64,000 nucleotides of DNA from Planctomycetes bacterium MalM25 (lineage in GTDB: Bacteria; Planctomycetota; Planctomycetia; Pirellulales; Lacipirellulaceae): the NCBI GenBank assembly GCA_007745835.1, contig CP036424.1:2317001-2381000 (forward strand), given 5' to 3'. The notes below the pieces were generated by a model. It was not told the origin of the DNA and made no database searches. It saw nothing but the letters and a program-made list of their open reading frames with translations. The position numbers and the translations under genes were made by a program. This document shows, piece by piece, positions 45,213-54,291 of the stretch (its first letter is position 1; the number at the start of each line of letters is the position of its first letter).

Positions 45213-45242
45213 ACGACGAACGCCGTACGGGCGAGGCGTCGT
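45213..45242. repeat. Intergenic hairpin element, copy 2
   Basis: ACGACGAACGCC-GTA-CGGGCG repeats the element at 34544. Here ACGACG (45213-45218) also pairs with CGTCGT (45237-45242), and CGCC with GGCG inside. It lies 19 bp after the GH13 stop and probably forms the 3' end of the alpha-glucan transcript. Confidence 0.45.
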
Positions 45243-45329
45243 TACTCGGGGGGTTGTGTGTAGTAGGCTGAGGGCTACTGGCCCGGTCCCCAAAGCCGGG
45301 CAGCCGCCCCCGCACGCCCGAGCCGACGC

Positions 45330-46544
45330 ATGCGATTCGTCCCCGTCCGACAAACGCTGGCCTCCAACCCGATCGAGGACGTCACCGCGGAGGTGCGCCG
45401 CCGGCTCGACGCCATCGGCCCGCCACCCCAAGGCGAGGTGGCCGTGACAGTTGGGTCACGCGGCATCTGCAACCTGGTCGAGATCACCCGGGCTGCCGGT
45501 GATTGGCTGCGCGAGCACGGCGCGACCCCCTTCATGGTCCCCTGCATGGGGTCCCACAACGGGGCGACGGCCGAGGGACAGCGCGAGATGATCGAGTCGC
45601 TCGGCTGCACCGAGGAGGCGACCGGCATGCCGATCCGATCCAGCATGGAGTGCGTGAAGGTCGGCGAGGCGCCCACGGGCGACGTCTGGATGGACCGCCA
45701 TTGCCACGAGTCGGCTGGCGTGCTGGTCATCAACCGCGTGAAATTGCACACCTGCTTCGCCGGCCCCGTGCAGAGCGGTTTGACAAAGATGATGGTCGTT
45801 GGGATGGGCAAGATCCAATCGGCCCAAACCTTCCACTCCACGCCCACGCCTCAGATGAAGGACATGTTGCTTCAGATGGGCAAGATGCTCGTCGACAGCG
45901 GCAAGGTGTGGGCTGGCTTGGCGATCCTTGAGGACGGCTACGACCAGACCGCCGAGCTGCACGCCCTGCCCGCCGAGCAGATCCTGCGGGAAGAACCCAA
46001 ACTGCTGGATAAGCATCGGGAGTACTTCCCGTCCCTCCCGCTCGACGAGATCGAGGTGCTGATCGTCAACGAGGTCGGCAAGACCTTCAGCGGCACCGGC
46101 ATGGATCCCAACGTGATCGGCCGCCGCGGCACGAGCGTCGAGGACGTCGAGCACCCGCTGGTCGGCACGATCGCCTGCCTCGAGCTGGTGGCGGCCTCCA
46201 AGGGGAACGCGATCGGCGTCGGACTAGCCGATTTCATCACCCAGCGGCTCCGTGACGCGATCGACGAGTACAAGACGTTCGTCAACGTCTACACGACCGG
46301 CGACATGCAACGCGGCAAGATCCCCGCCACGCTCGCGGACGACGAGGAGGTCTTCGAGAAGATCCGCGCCCGCTACGGCGAGCAGCGGTGGGTCGTCGTG
46401 CCGAACACGTTGCACCTCGACCGCTTGTGGGTGAGCGAAGACCTGTCCGGGGAGATGGCCGCCCACGAGCGCTGCGAAGTGACCGGCCCGCCGGTCGAGC
46501 TGGCGTTCGAGGGGGGGCGGCACAACCTCGCTTTCGGCGAGTAG
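45330..46544 (+). CDS. LarA-like (lactate racemase N-terminal domain) family protein
   Basis: 404 residues. GSRGICNLVEITRAAGDWL, FMVPCMGSHNGATAEGQRE, PIRSSMECVKVG, GVLVINRVKLHT and SGLTKMMVVGMGKI match a family usually annotated with a lactate racemase (Lar_N/DUF2088) domain. This is from memory of the family pattern and not certain. No larB, larC or larE genes for the nickel-pincer cofactor are present in the window. The substrate is unknown; relatives act on 2-hydroxyacids. It appears monocistronic, with tandem hairpins downstream. Confidence 0.65.
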   Translation: MRFVPVRQTLASNPIEDVTAEVRRRLDAIGPPPQGEVAVTVGSRGICNLVEITRAAGDWLREHGATPFMVPCMGSHNGATAEGQREMIESLGCTEEATGMPIRSSMECVKVGEAPTGDVWMDRHCHESAGVLVINRVKLHTCFAGPVQSGLTKMMVVGMGKIQSAQTFHSTPTPQMKDMLLQMGKMLVDSGKVWAGLAILEDGYDQTAELHALPAEQILREEPKLLDKHREYFPSLPLDEIEVLIVNEVGKTFSGTGMDPNVIGRRGTSVEDVEHPLVGTIACLELVAASKGNAIGVGLADFITQRLRDAIDEYKTFVNVYTTGDMQRGKIPATLADDEEVFEKIRARYGEQRWVVVPNTLHLDRLWVSEDLSGEMAAHERCEVTGPPVELAFEGGRHNLAFGE

Positions 46545-46688
46545 CGGCACGCCTCCACGTATTGGCGCTCTCGGCGTCCCAAGAACTGTCCATGCTGGCC
46601 GCCCCCCGATTGGCTCTCCTCGGACGCCAGTGGGCGGCGTCGGGAGCGGGCTCGAGCGATCGGTGGGGTTGCGCCACGATGGTTTTGC

Positions 46689-46726
46689 GGCCTATGCCCT
46701 TTAGGCCCTTTCGCGGCCATCCGCGA
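46689..46726. terminator. Tandem hairpins downstream of the LarA-like gene
   Basis: GGCCTA (46689-46694) pairs with TAGGCC (46702-46707). Immediately after, TCGCGG (46711-46716) pairs with CCGCGA (46721-46726) around a CCAT loop. They lie in a 282-bp gap in which I see no gene. They are possibly a factor-assisted terminator. Confidence 0.35.
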
Positions 46727-46826
46727 CCCCGGTTGTTTGCCCGCTCCGCAGAGTCCGTACATACTCAACGGACGGCCCCGGTTAGGCAGTTTGGGCCGTT
46801 CTTGGAACAGTCATCGAGGTGCGTGG

Positions 46827-49800
46827 ATGTCGGCATGGTTTCGGCGGCGGGATCGGTCTAAACGGGCGGGCAGGCGGGGCCGCGCCGGCTCCGAGCGGCT
46901 GCGCACCGAACGCCTCGAGACCCGCCTGGCGCTATCCGCACAGCCGGTCGGTGAGGCGTTGCTCGTTAACGACTACTTGCCGGGCGAGCAGACCTCGAAC
47001 GAGGCGTCGATCGCCGTGGCGGCCAGCCCGGTGAATCGGGTTGTCGTCTTCGAAGGGGAGGGCGCCGTCGACGACGCGGGGGTCTTCGCCCGAGTGTACG
47101 ACGCCGACGGAGAAGCGGTGGGCGATGCCTTCCGAGTGAACAGCACGATCCGAGGCGAACAGTACGCCCCCGCGGTGGCGGTCGCGGACGACGGCGACTT
47201 CATCGTCGCCTGGGCGGGCCGTGGCGTGGGGGACAAGGAGGGCATCTTCCTCCAGCGTTTCGCGGCCGACGGCACACGAGTCGGCGAAGAAGTGATCGTG
47301 AACACGACGCTTGGCGGACGGCAGACCACGCCGAGCCTCGCCATGGGCGACGGGGATTCGTTCGTCGTCGCCTGGGAGGGCGTGGGCCGAGGCGACTCGA
47401 CCGGGGTCTTCTTCCGTCGATTCAATTCCGAGGGCGCGCTCGGCACCGAGGCCCGCGTCAACACAACGATCGATAGCAAGCAACAGGGCGCCAGCGCGAC
47501 CTTCCTCTCGTCGGGCGAGGTGGTCATCGCTTGGCAGAGCCGTCACCAGGACGGTTCCGATTGGGGTGTCTACTCGCAGACGTACAACAGCGTCGGGCTC
47601 GCGGTTGGGGGAGAGACCCAGCTCAGCGAGACGACCACCGCGAGCCAATCGGCTCCCGCCATCGTGGCCGACGACTCCGGGGGTTACGTCGCCGCTTGGC
47701 AGAGCTTGAACCAGGACGGGGACGGCTGGGGCATCGTGGGCCGTCGCTTCGGTTCGGACGGCGCCGCGGCGGGGTCGGAGATCGTCGTGAACCAGACGAC
47801 TTCGGGCCAGCAGGTGGCGCCCGCCCTCGCGGTGGCCGAGGACGGCCAGTGGCTCGCTGCCTGGGCGAGCAGCACGCCCGCCATGGGCTGGAACACCGAG
47901 GTCCGTAGCGTCGAGGCGGACGACACGCTCAGCGACGTGACCGTGGTCAACGAACAGGAGCCCGGCGCCGCGCCGGTCGCCCCGGCGATCGCGGTTAACG
48001 AAGAGGACGCGTGGGTCGTGTGGTCGGGTGCTGGCGCGAGCGACGCCAACGGCGTCTTCAGCCAGGCGCTGGCCGTGACGCTGGTCGATGACGGCGACCC
48101 CGTCGCCCCCGTGATCGACGCGGTCGGCGACCGCGAGACCGAAGTGGGCACGCCGATCGAGATCCTGGTCACCGCGACCGACGCCAACAGCCGTGACGTG
48201 CTGACGTTCGAGCTCGATGCGGCGATGTCGCCTGCCACCGCGACGATCGAGAAGACGAGCGACACGACCGCCGTGATCCGCTGGACGCCGGCGGAGTCGG
48301 ACGACGGTTCGACGGTCGATTTCCGCATCGTCGTTACGGATGACGCCGACCCGGCGCTCTCCAGCAGCGAGGACTTCTCGGTCGAGGTGACCGACGTGCC
48401 GGTATCGGTCGATCTGAACGGCGCCGCCGAGGACATCACCATCCTGCCCGTGGACTTCTTGATCGGCGACGCCGCGCTTCAGTCGCTGGTCCCGGAAGCG
48501 GAGATTCTGGGCGCCAACGACGCCACGATCCACAGCGCTAGCATCTTCTTCGCCACCATCCCGACAAACACCGCGGAGGTGCTCTCGGTTAGCACGGAGG
48601 GGACCTCGATCACCGCAAGCTACGACGACGACACGGGCCGCCTCTCCCTGCTCGGCGTCGATTCGGTGGCGAACTACGAACGCGTCCTCCGCACGCTCAT
48701 CTACAGCAACCCGGACCCCGCGGCCGGGGAGACCCGCGCGATCGCGTTCCAGGTCACGGACACGCACCGCACCAGCGATTTCTCGTTCCTGCAGATCGAG
48801 ATGGTCCAGCCCGACTTGGTCGGTTTGGCGCAGGCGATCGCCGACTCAGGCGCCGTTTTCTACGGCGCCGGCTGGTGCCCCGCTTGCACGGCTCAGAAGG
48901 AGCTGTTCGAAGACGGCGCGGGCAGCCTTCCCTTCGTCGAGGTGACCAACCCGGATCGGTCACGCAACCAGATCGGCGAGGACAACAACATCAACACCTA
49001 CCCGACCTGGGTCTTCTCGGACGGGACGCGGGCCGAGGGCTTCCAGACGCTGGCCCGGCTCGCCGAGCTGGCGGGCGTCGACGTGCCGACCTCCGAGGAC
49101 CCCCACCTCGCCGAGCTCGCCGACGAGACGCTGCTGGTCGGCTCCCCGTCGTTCATCGCGCTCGACGGCTACAACTCGATGGGCGGTGAGCTGACATACT
49201 CCGTCAGCAGCGACAACCCGGACGTCACCGCCACGATCCTGGACGGCAACCGCTCGGCGGTGATCGACGTCGCGGGTTACGGCGACCTGGTCTTTGAGCT
49301 CTTCGAGGACTTCGCCCCGCGGGCGACCGACCGGTTGATCGAACTGGCCGAGGCCGATTTCTACGACGACGTGATCTTCCACCGGGTGGTCGATGGCTTC
49401 GTGATCCAGGGGGGAGACCCCACCGGAACCGGCACGGGGGGATCGACGCTCGGCACCTACGACGACCAGTTCCATCCGGATGTGCAGCACAACCGGACCG
49501 GCCTGCTGTCGATGGCCAAGAACCTCGACGACACGAACGACTCGCAGTTCTTCATCACCGAGGGGGCGACTCGATCGCTCGACTTCCAGCACACGATCTT
49601 CGGCGTGCTGGTGGAGGGCGAGTCGAACCGTGAGGCGATCAGCCAGACCCAGCGAGTCAGACAGCTCGACCCGAGTGATCCCGATTTCGACGACGGCCAG
49701 ATCACGGGGGATCGCCCCGTGAACGAGATCACGATGAACGACGTTTCGATCATCGAAGACGCCGAGAACGCCGTCCTCTTCCTGAAGGCGGCCGACGGCG

Positions 49801-50204
49801 CCACCGGCACGGCGACGATCACCGTGACCGTCATGAACGAGGCGGGCCGCAGCGTGGAACGCCAATTCACGGTCACACTCACCCCCGACACGGTTAACGG
49901 CGCACCTTTCCTGGAGGACCTCCCCGCGATTGCTTCGCTTCAGGGCCAGGACGCCGTCTTCCAGCTCTCGGCGATCGATGTCGAGGACGACCCGGTCTTC
50001 TACACCGCGCGGGCCATCAGCTCGGAGGGCCACACGGCGAGTGTCAGCGCCACCGGTGAAGTGACCGTCACCCCGCCGTCGGACGACTTCGTGGGCACGG
50101 TGCGGGTGCAGGTCTCCGTGGCGAGCTTCCCGACGGTCTCACCAAGCTCTTCCAGCTCCGACATCCAAGAGGTGCTGGTCGAGTTCACGGCGAGCAACTC
50201 GTGA
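46827..50204 (+). CDS. Large exported protein with VKOR-type thioredoxin and cyclophilin domains
   Basis: 1125 residues from ATG 46827 (GAGGTG 5 bp upstream). The N-terminus is basic and carries LRTERLETRLALSAQ, the LExR-type motif at the start of many very large planctomycete exported proteins. Residues about 45-430 are five or more repeats of about 50 residues (APAVAVADDGDFIVAWAG type). Ig/cadherin-like segments follow to about 665. FYGAGWCPACTAQKELFEDG (C684, C687) with NTYPTWVFSDGTRAEGFQTL is a thioredoxin-like domain close to that fused to VKOR homologues. Residues about 811-945 are a cyclophilin PPIase (FHRVVDGFVIQGGDPTG, LSMAKNLDDTNDSQFFIT). Further Ig-like repeats end it. The role is unproven; disulfide and proline chemistry at the cell surface is plausible. 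Confidence 0.82.
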   Translation: MSAWFRRRDRSKRAGRRGRAGSERLRTERLETRLALSAQPVGEALLVNDYLPGEQTSNEASIAVAASPVNRVVVFEGEGAVDDAGVFARVYDADGEAVGDAFRVNSTIRGEQYAPAVAVADDGDFIVAWAGRGVGDKEGIFLQRFAADGTRVGEEVIVNTTLGGRQTTPSLAMGDGDSFVVAWEGVGRGDSTGVFFRRFNSEGALGTEARVNTTIDSKQQGASATFLSSGEVVIAWQSRHQDGSDWGVYSQTYNSVGLAVGGETQLSETTTASQSAPAIVADDSGGYVAAWQSLNQDGDGWGIVGRRFGSDGAAAGSEIVVNQTTSGQQVAPALAVAEDGQWLAAWASSTPAMGWNTEVRSVEADDTLSDVTVVNEQEPGAAPVAPAIAVNEEDAWVVWSGAGASDANGVFSQALAVTLVDDGDPVAPVIDAVGDRETEVGTPIEILVTATDANSRDVLTFELDAAMSPATATIEKTSDTTAVIRWTPAESDDGSTVDFRIVVTDDADPALSSSEDFSVEVTDVPVSVDLNGAAEDITILPVDFLIGDAALQSLVPEAEILGANDATIHSASIFFATIPTNTAEVLSVSTEGTSITASYDDDTGRLSLLGVDSVANYERVLRTLIYSNPDPAAGETRAIAFQVTDTHRTSDFSFLQIEMVQPDLVGLAQAIADSGAVFYGAGWCPACTAQKELFEDGAGSLPFVEVTNPDRSRNQIGEDNNINTYPTWVFSDGTRAEGFQTLARLAELAGVDVPTSEDPHLAELADETLLVGSPSFIALDGYNSMGGELTYSVSSDNPDVTATILDGNRSAVIDVAGYGDLVFELFEDFAPRATDRLIELAEADFYDDVIFHRVVDGFVIQGGDPTGTGTGGSTLGTYDDQFHPDVQHNRTGLLSMAKNLDDTNDSQFFITEGATRSLDFQHTIFGVLVEGESNREAISQTQRVRQLDPSDPDFDDGQITGDRPVNEITMNDVSIIEDAENAVLFLKAADGATGTATITVTVMNEAGRSVERQFTVTLTPDTVNGAPFLEDLPAIASLQGQDAVFQLSAIDVEDDPVFYTARAISSEGHTASVSATGEVTVTPPSDDFVGTVRVQVSVASFPTVSPSSSSSDIQEVLVEFTASNS

Positions 50205-50352
50205 CAGTGGCCGCAGGGTCTCCGCCATCGGCACTAGCGGAATAATTGGATTCCCTTGCGCAGCTTGCCGATCCTTGTTTGCAGCGAGGCCGTCGGGGTA
50301 GACGGCCCGTTTTCTAATCTGACCACACTCGGTGGAACTGGGGGGTGAGGCG

Positions 50353-51567
50353 ATGGATCGCTTCTCGTCGCTGTCGTTGCGTAAGTGCGGTGTGCTAGCT
50401 CTGTTGGCGTCGATGGCCGCGGCCACGACTGCGGACGCCCAGCGTGCCTCGCGCACGGTCTACAACCCGGTGACCGGGCGGACCGAGGTGGAGCACCGCG
50501 GCGTCTCCGCGTCCCATTCCACACCGGCCGTGCGGGCGCCCCGCCTCGACGAGGCGGTTCAACCGGTCTGCCATGGCGAACCCTGCGGCTGCGGCGATCT
50601 TGGTTGCACGGACATGGCCTGCCCTGACATGGCTTGCGACGCCGACCTTTGTGGCGACGTCGTCTGCGGCGAAGCCGTTTGCGGCCCGCGGGCGGCTTGC
50701 TACGCCGGCTTCGAGTTCACCTTCGTGAAGCCACGATTCGAGAACAACGTCGCCTTCACCGTCACTGAGAGCGACGGCTTGGGCAACGACGTGATCTCCG
50801 ACACCGAGTTCGACCACGATCTCGAGCTCACTCCCCGCGTGTTTCTTGGTTGGCGCCACGGCGACGGGGTCGGCATGCGGGTCACCTGGTGGCATTTCGA
50901 TCACGAAGCCCAGGCGGCCTCGGCCAACCCGCCCGCCAACGGTTTCGGCAGCATCACCCACCCGACGTTCGGCACGGTCGATATCTCGAGCGTCGATCCG
51001 AGCGAGCAAGTCACCGCCGCGTCGAGCCTCAACGCTTACACGCTCGATCTGGAGGCGACCAAAGAGACCACCTTCTGCGGCTGGGACCTCGGCGTCGCGG
51101 GCGGTGTCCGCTACGCCTTCTCGGAGCAGACTTACCAGGCTCAGACCACCAACACGGCGAACACGCTGCTGGGGCAGATCGATTATCAGCAGTCGATCGA
51201 GGGCTTCGGTCCGACGATCTCGCTGTACGCCTCGCGGCAGCTGACGCGTCAGGCGTCGCTCTACTGGCGGGGGCGTGGCTCGCTCCTCTTCGGCGACGGC
51301 GAGAGCCGGCTCGAAGCGGGTGAGGACCTCGACCTGACCTCCCCCTTCAGCACGACCCGCAACACGAACCGGGACGACCTGCTCTCCATCGCCGAGATGC
51401 AGCTCGGATTCCGCTGGCAGGGCAAGAACCTACCGCACCGCCGCCACATCCCGTTCGCGACCTTCGCGATGGAGGGGCAAGTCTGGAACGGAGCCGGCAA
51501 CGCAACGAGCGAAGAGGGCACGCTCGGCTTCTTCGGCTTCGCGACCAGCGTTGGCTTTGACTGGTAG
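50353..51567 (+). CDS. Cysteine-rich outer-membrane beta-barrel protein
   Basis: 404 residues from ATG 50353, preceded by GGGGGTGAGG; a GTG at 50332 is less likely. After a signal peptide (VLALLASMAAATTADA) a linker carries ten cysteines between residues 73 and 116. Seven of these (C80, 85, 90, 95, 100, 105, 110) fall exactly every fifth residue. The rest is a barrel: YAGFEFTFVKPRFENNVAF, LTPRVFLGWRHGDGVGMRVT and WDLGVAGGVRYAFSEQTY, ending ATSVGFDW with a C-terminal aromatic residue. It resembles the Lpg1974-like pore family of planctomycetes. The cysteine segment may cross-link the protein to other envelope proteins. Confidence 0.75.
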   Translation: MDRFSSLSLRKCGVLALLASMAAATTADAQRASRTVYNPVTGRTEVEHRGVSASHSTPAVRAPRLDEAVQPVCHGEPCGCGDLGCTDMACPDMACDADLCGDVVCGEAVCGPRAACYAGFEFTFVKPRFENNVAFTVTESDGLGNDVISDTEFDHDLELTPRVFLGWRHGDGVGMRVTWWHFDHEAQAASANPPANGFGSITHPTFGTVDISSVDPSEQVTAASSLNAYTLDLEATKETTFCGWDLGVAGGVRYAFSEQTYQAQTTNTANTLLGQIDYQQSIEGFGPTISLYASRQLTRQASLYWRGRGSLLFGDGESRLEAGEDLDLTSPFSTTRNTNRDDLLSIAEMQLGFRWQGKNLPHRRHIPFATFAMEGQVWNGAGNATSEEGTLGFFGFATSVGFDW

Positions 51568-51624
51568 GCGACGGGGAGGGGTGTGCTCGACACCGGGCGG
51601 CGGTTTGGGGAGACTCTAGCCGAC

Positions 51625-54291
51625 ATGACCGAGCACCCCACCGCCGAACACGCCCGCCTCGCCGAAGAGAAAGCCCGCCAGCAGAACTGGAAGCGTTGGG
51701 GCCCCTACCTGTCCGAGCGACAGTGGGGCACGGTCCGCGAGGACTACTCGCCCGACAGCGACTCGTGGCGGTACTTCACGCACGAGGACGCCCGCAGCCG
51801 TGTGTACCGCTGGGGCGAAGACGGGCTCATGGGGTTCACGGATCGCCAGTGTCGCCTCTGCTTCTCGGTCGCACTGTGGAACGGCAAGGACCCGATCCTC
51901 AAGGAGCGGCTCTTCGGCCTGACCGGCCCCGAGGGCAATCACGGCGAGGACGTGAAGGAGTGCTACCACTACCTCGACTCGACGCCCACGCATTCCTACG
52001 CGAAGGCGCTGTACCGCTATCCCCAGGCGGAGTTTCCTTACGAACAGCTGGTCGAAGAGAACGCCCGCCGCGACAAGACCAGCCGCGAGTTTGAGCTGAT
52101 CGACACCGGCGTGTTCGATGAGCGTCGCTATTTCGACGTGGTCACCGAGTACGCCAAGAGCGGCCCGAACGACCTGTTGGTGCGTATCACCGCCACCAAC
52201 CGCGGCCCCGAGGCCGCCGAGATCTGCCTGCTGCCGACGCTCTGGTACCGCAACACCTGGGTGTGGGGGTGCAAGCACGAGGGTTGCACCGTGAAACCGA
52301 TGCTGGGAGCCACGGGGGACGCGTCGCTAGAGACCGCCCACGAGTCGCTCGGCAGGTACCAAGCCCACTTCGGCCCCCATCCCGACGGGGAACCGTTCGA
52401 GGTGCTGTACACCGAGAACGAAACCAACTCCGAACGGCTCTACGGCACGCCACAGTACACGCCCTACGTGAAGGACGCCTTCCACCGCTACGTGATCGAC
52501 GGCGAGCGCGACGCCGTGAACCCGAAGCGGCGTGGCACCAAGGCGGCGGGCGTCTATCGGCTGACGATCCCGGCAGGGGAGAGCCGTTCCGTCGAGTTCA
52601 GACTCTCGCGCGAAGACGAAGCGCCCGCGGAGCCTTTTGGCGCCGGCTTCGACTCCGATTTTGATAAGCGACGCACCGACGCGGACGCCTTCTACGACCA
52701 CGTGATCGGCCCCAACGCCGACGACGAGCAGCGATCGATCACGCGCCAAGCGCATGCGGGTCTGAACTGGTCGAAGCAGTTCTATCACTACATCGTGCAG
52801 GACTGGCTCGACGGCGACGAGGCGATTAACAAGCCACCGCCGGAGCGTCGTCACGGCCGCAACAGCAACTGGGGGCACCTCTACGCCCGCGACGTGCTGA
52901 GCATGCCGGACAAGTGGGAGTACCCCTGGTTCGCCGCCTGGGACCTGGCTTTCCACATGATCCCGCACTGCCGCACCGACCCCGAGTTCGCCAAGAAGCA
53001 GCTCCTGGTCCTCTTGCGGGAGTGGTACATGCACCCGAACGGCCAGCTGCCCGCCTACGAGTTCGCTTTCTACGACGTCAACCCGCCCGTCCACGCGTGG
53101 GCGTGCCTGCGGGTGTTCCAGCTCACCGGCGGCGTCGACCGCGAGTTCCTCGCCAAGTGCTTCCACCGGTTGCTGCTGAACTTCACCTGGTGGGTCAACC
53201 AGGTCGACGACGTGGGCGATAACGTGTTCGCCGGCGGCTTCTTGGGCTTGGACAACATCGGCGTGTTCGATCGCTCCAAGGGCCTCCCCGACGGCGCCAA
53301 GCTCGAGCAGGCGGACGGCACGGCCTGGATGGCGTTCTACTGCGGCACGATGCTCTCGATCGCCATCGAGCTCGCCCGCGAAGACAAAGCCTACGCCGAG
53401 ATGGCGTCGAAGTTCCTCGACCACTTTGTCCGCATCGCCGACGCCATCAACACGCGCGGCGGCGCCGGCCTGTGGGATGAGGAGGAAGGCTTCTACTTCG
53501 ACCAGCTGCAGATCGACGGCGAGACCGTCCCGATGCGCGTCCGCTCGCTAGTCGGCCTGCTTCCGTTGATCGCCGTGGAGGTGCTCGACGAGCCGCTCGT
53601 CCAGAGCCTGCCCGCTTTCCAGAACCGGCTCGAGTGGTTCCTCACCTACCGTCACGATCTGACGAAGCAGGTCTCACTGGGCGAATGCGCCGAGGGGGGG
53701 CGTAAGCTCCTGCTGGCGATCCCCAGCCGCGAGCGGCTCGAGCGAGTGCTCAAGGTCCTGCTCGACGAGTCGGAGTTTCTCTCGCCTTACGGCATCCGCT
53801 CCCTCTCCAAACGGCACGAGGGGGAGCCTTTCGAGCTCTCCATCCAGGGCCATACCCATCGCATCGCCTACGTCGCCGGCGAGTCGGACAGCTACATGTT
53901 CGGGGGCAACAGCAACTGGCGGGGCCCGATCTGGTGGCCGACCAACTACATGCTCATCGAGGCGCTGGAACGCTACCACGACTTCTACGGCAACGACCTC
54001 AAGGTCGAGTGCCCGACTGGTTCCGGCGTCTTCATGAACCTCCGCGAGGTCGCCAGCGAGATCAACGACCGCTTGACTCGGATCTTCTTGCCCAGCGGCC
54101 CGGAGGGTGGACGCCCCTGCCTCGGCGAGACGTGCTGCCCAACCGGCTGCTCCGACTGGCAGAGCGAACTGCTCTTCCACGAGTACTTCAACGGCGACAC
54201 CGGCGAGGGTCTCGGCGCCAGCCACCAGACCGGCTGGACCGCCCTGGTGGCGAACTGCATCGAGCGACAAACCGGCCGGCACGCGAAGTGA
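51625..54291 (+). CDS. GH63/MGH1-like glycoside hydrolase
   Basis: 888 residues from ATG 51625. A GTG at 51583 with GGGGAGGGG close before it would add 14 residues, and I prefer ATG by family pattern. The N-terminus EEKARQQNWKRWGPYLSERQ and WGTVREDYSPD is typical of cytoplasmic bacterial glucosidases of this group. The (alpha/alpha) barrel shows HLYARDVLSMPDKWEYPWFAAWD, cited in part as MPDKWEYPWFAAWD, then WMAFYCG, NSNWRGPIWWPTNYM and HQTGWTALVANCIERQ. It has no signal peptide. It probably acts on mannosylglycerate, glucosylglycerate or small alpha-glucosides; the precise substrate is open. Confidence 0.83.
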   Translation: MTEHPTAEHARLAEEKARQQNWKRWGPYLSERQWGTVREDYSPDSDSWRYFTHEDARSRVYRWGEDGLMGFTDRQCRLCFSVALWNGKDPILKERLFGLTGPEGNHGEDVKECYHYLDSTPTHSYAKALYRYPQAEFPYEQLVEENARRDKTSREFELIDTGVFDERRYFDVVTEYAKSGPNDLLVRITATNRGPEAAEICLLPTLWYRNTWVWGCKHEGCTVKPMLGATGDASLETAHESLGRYQAHFGPHPDGEPFEVLYTENETNSERLYGTPQYTPYVKDAFHRYVIDGERDAVNPKRRGTKAAGVYRLTIPAGESRSVEFRLSREDEAPAEPFGAGFDSDFDKRRTDADAFYDHVIGPNADDEQRSITRQAHAGLNWSKQFYHYIVQDWLDGDEAINKPPPERRHGRNSNWGHLYARDVLSMPDKWEYPWFAAWDLAFHMIPHCRTDPEFAKKQLLVLLREWYMHPNGQLPAYEFAFYDVNPPVHAWACLRVFQLTGGVDREFLAKCFHRLLLNFTWWVNQVDDVGDNVFAGGFLGLDNIGVFDRSKGLPDGAKLEQADGTAWMAFYCGTMLSIAIELAREDKAYAEMASKFLDHFVRIADAINTRGGAGLWDEEEGFYFDQLQIDGETVPMRVRSLVGLLPLIAVEVLDEPLVQSLPAFQNRLEWFLTYRHDLTKQVSLGECAEGGRKLLLAIPSRERLERVLKVLLDESEFLSPYGIRSLSKRHEGEPFELSIQGHTHRIAYVAGESDSYMFGGNSNWRGPIWWPTNYMLIEALERYHDFYGNDLKVECPTGSGVFMNLREVASEINDRLTRIFLPSGPEGGRPCLGETCCPTGCSDWQSELLFHEYFNGDTGEGLGASHQTGWTALVANCIERQTGRHAK

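Noticed and set aside
46932-48767. 611-codon minus-strand frame opposite the large Trx/cyclophilin protein
   Set aside because: The biased Arg/Val/Asp-rich product has no motif, and the plus-strand repeats are regular and clearly coding.
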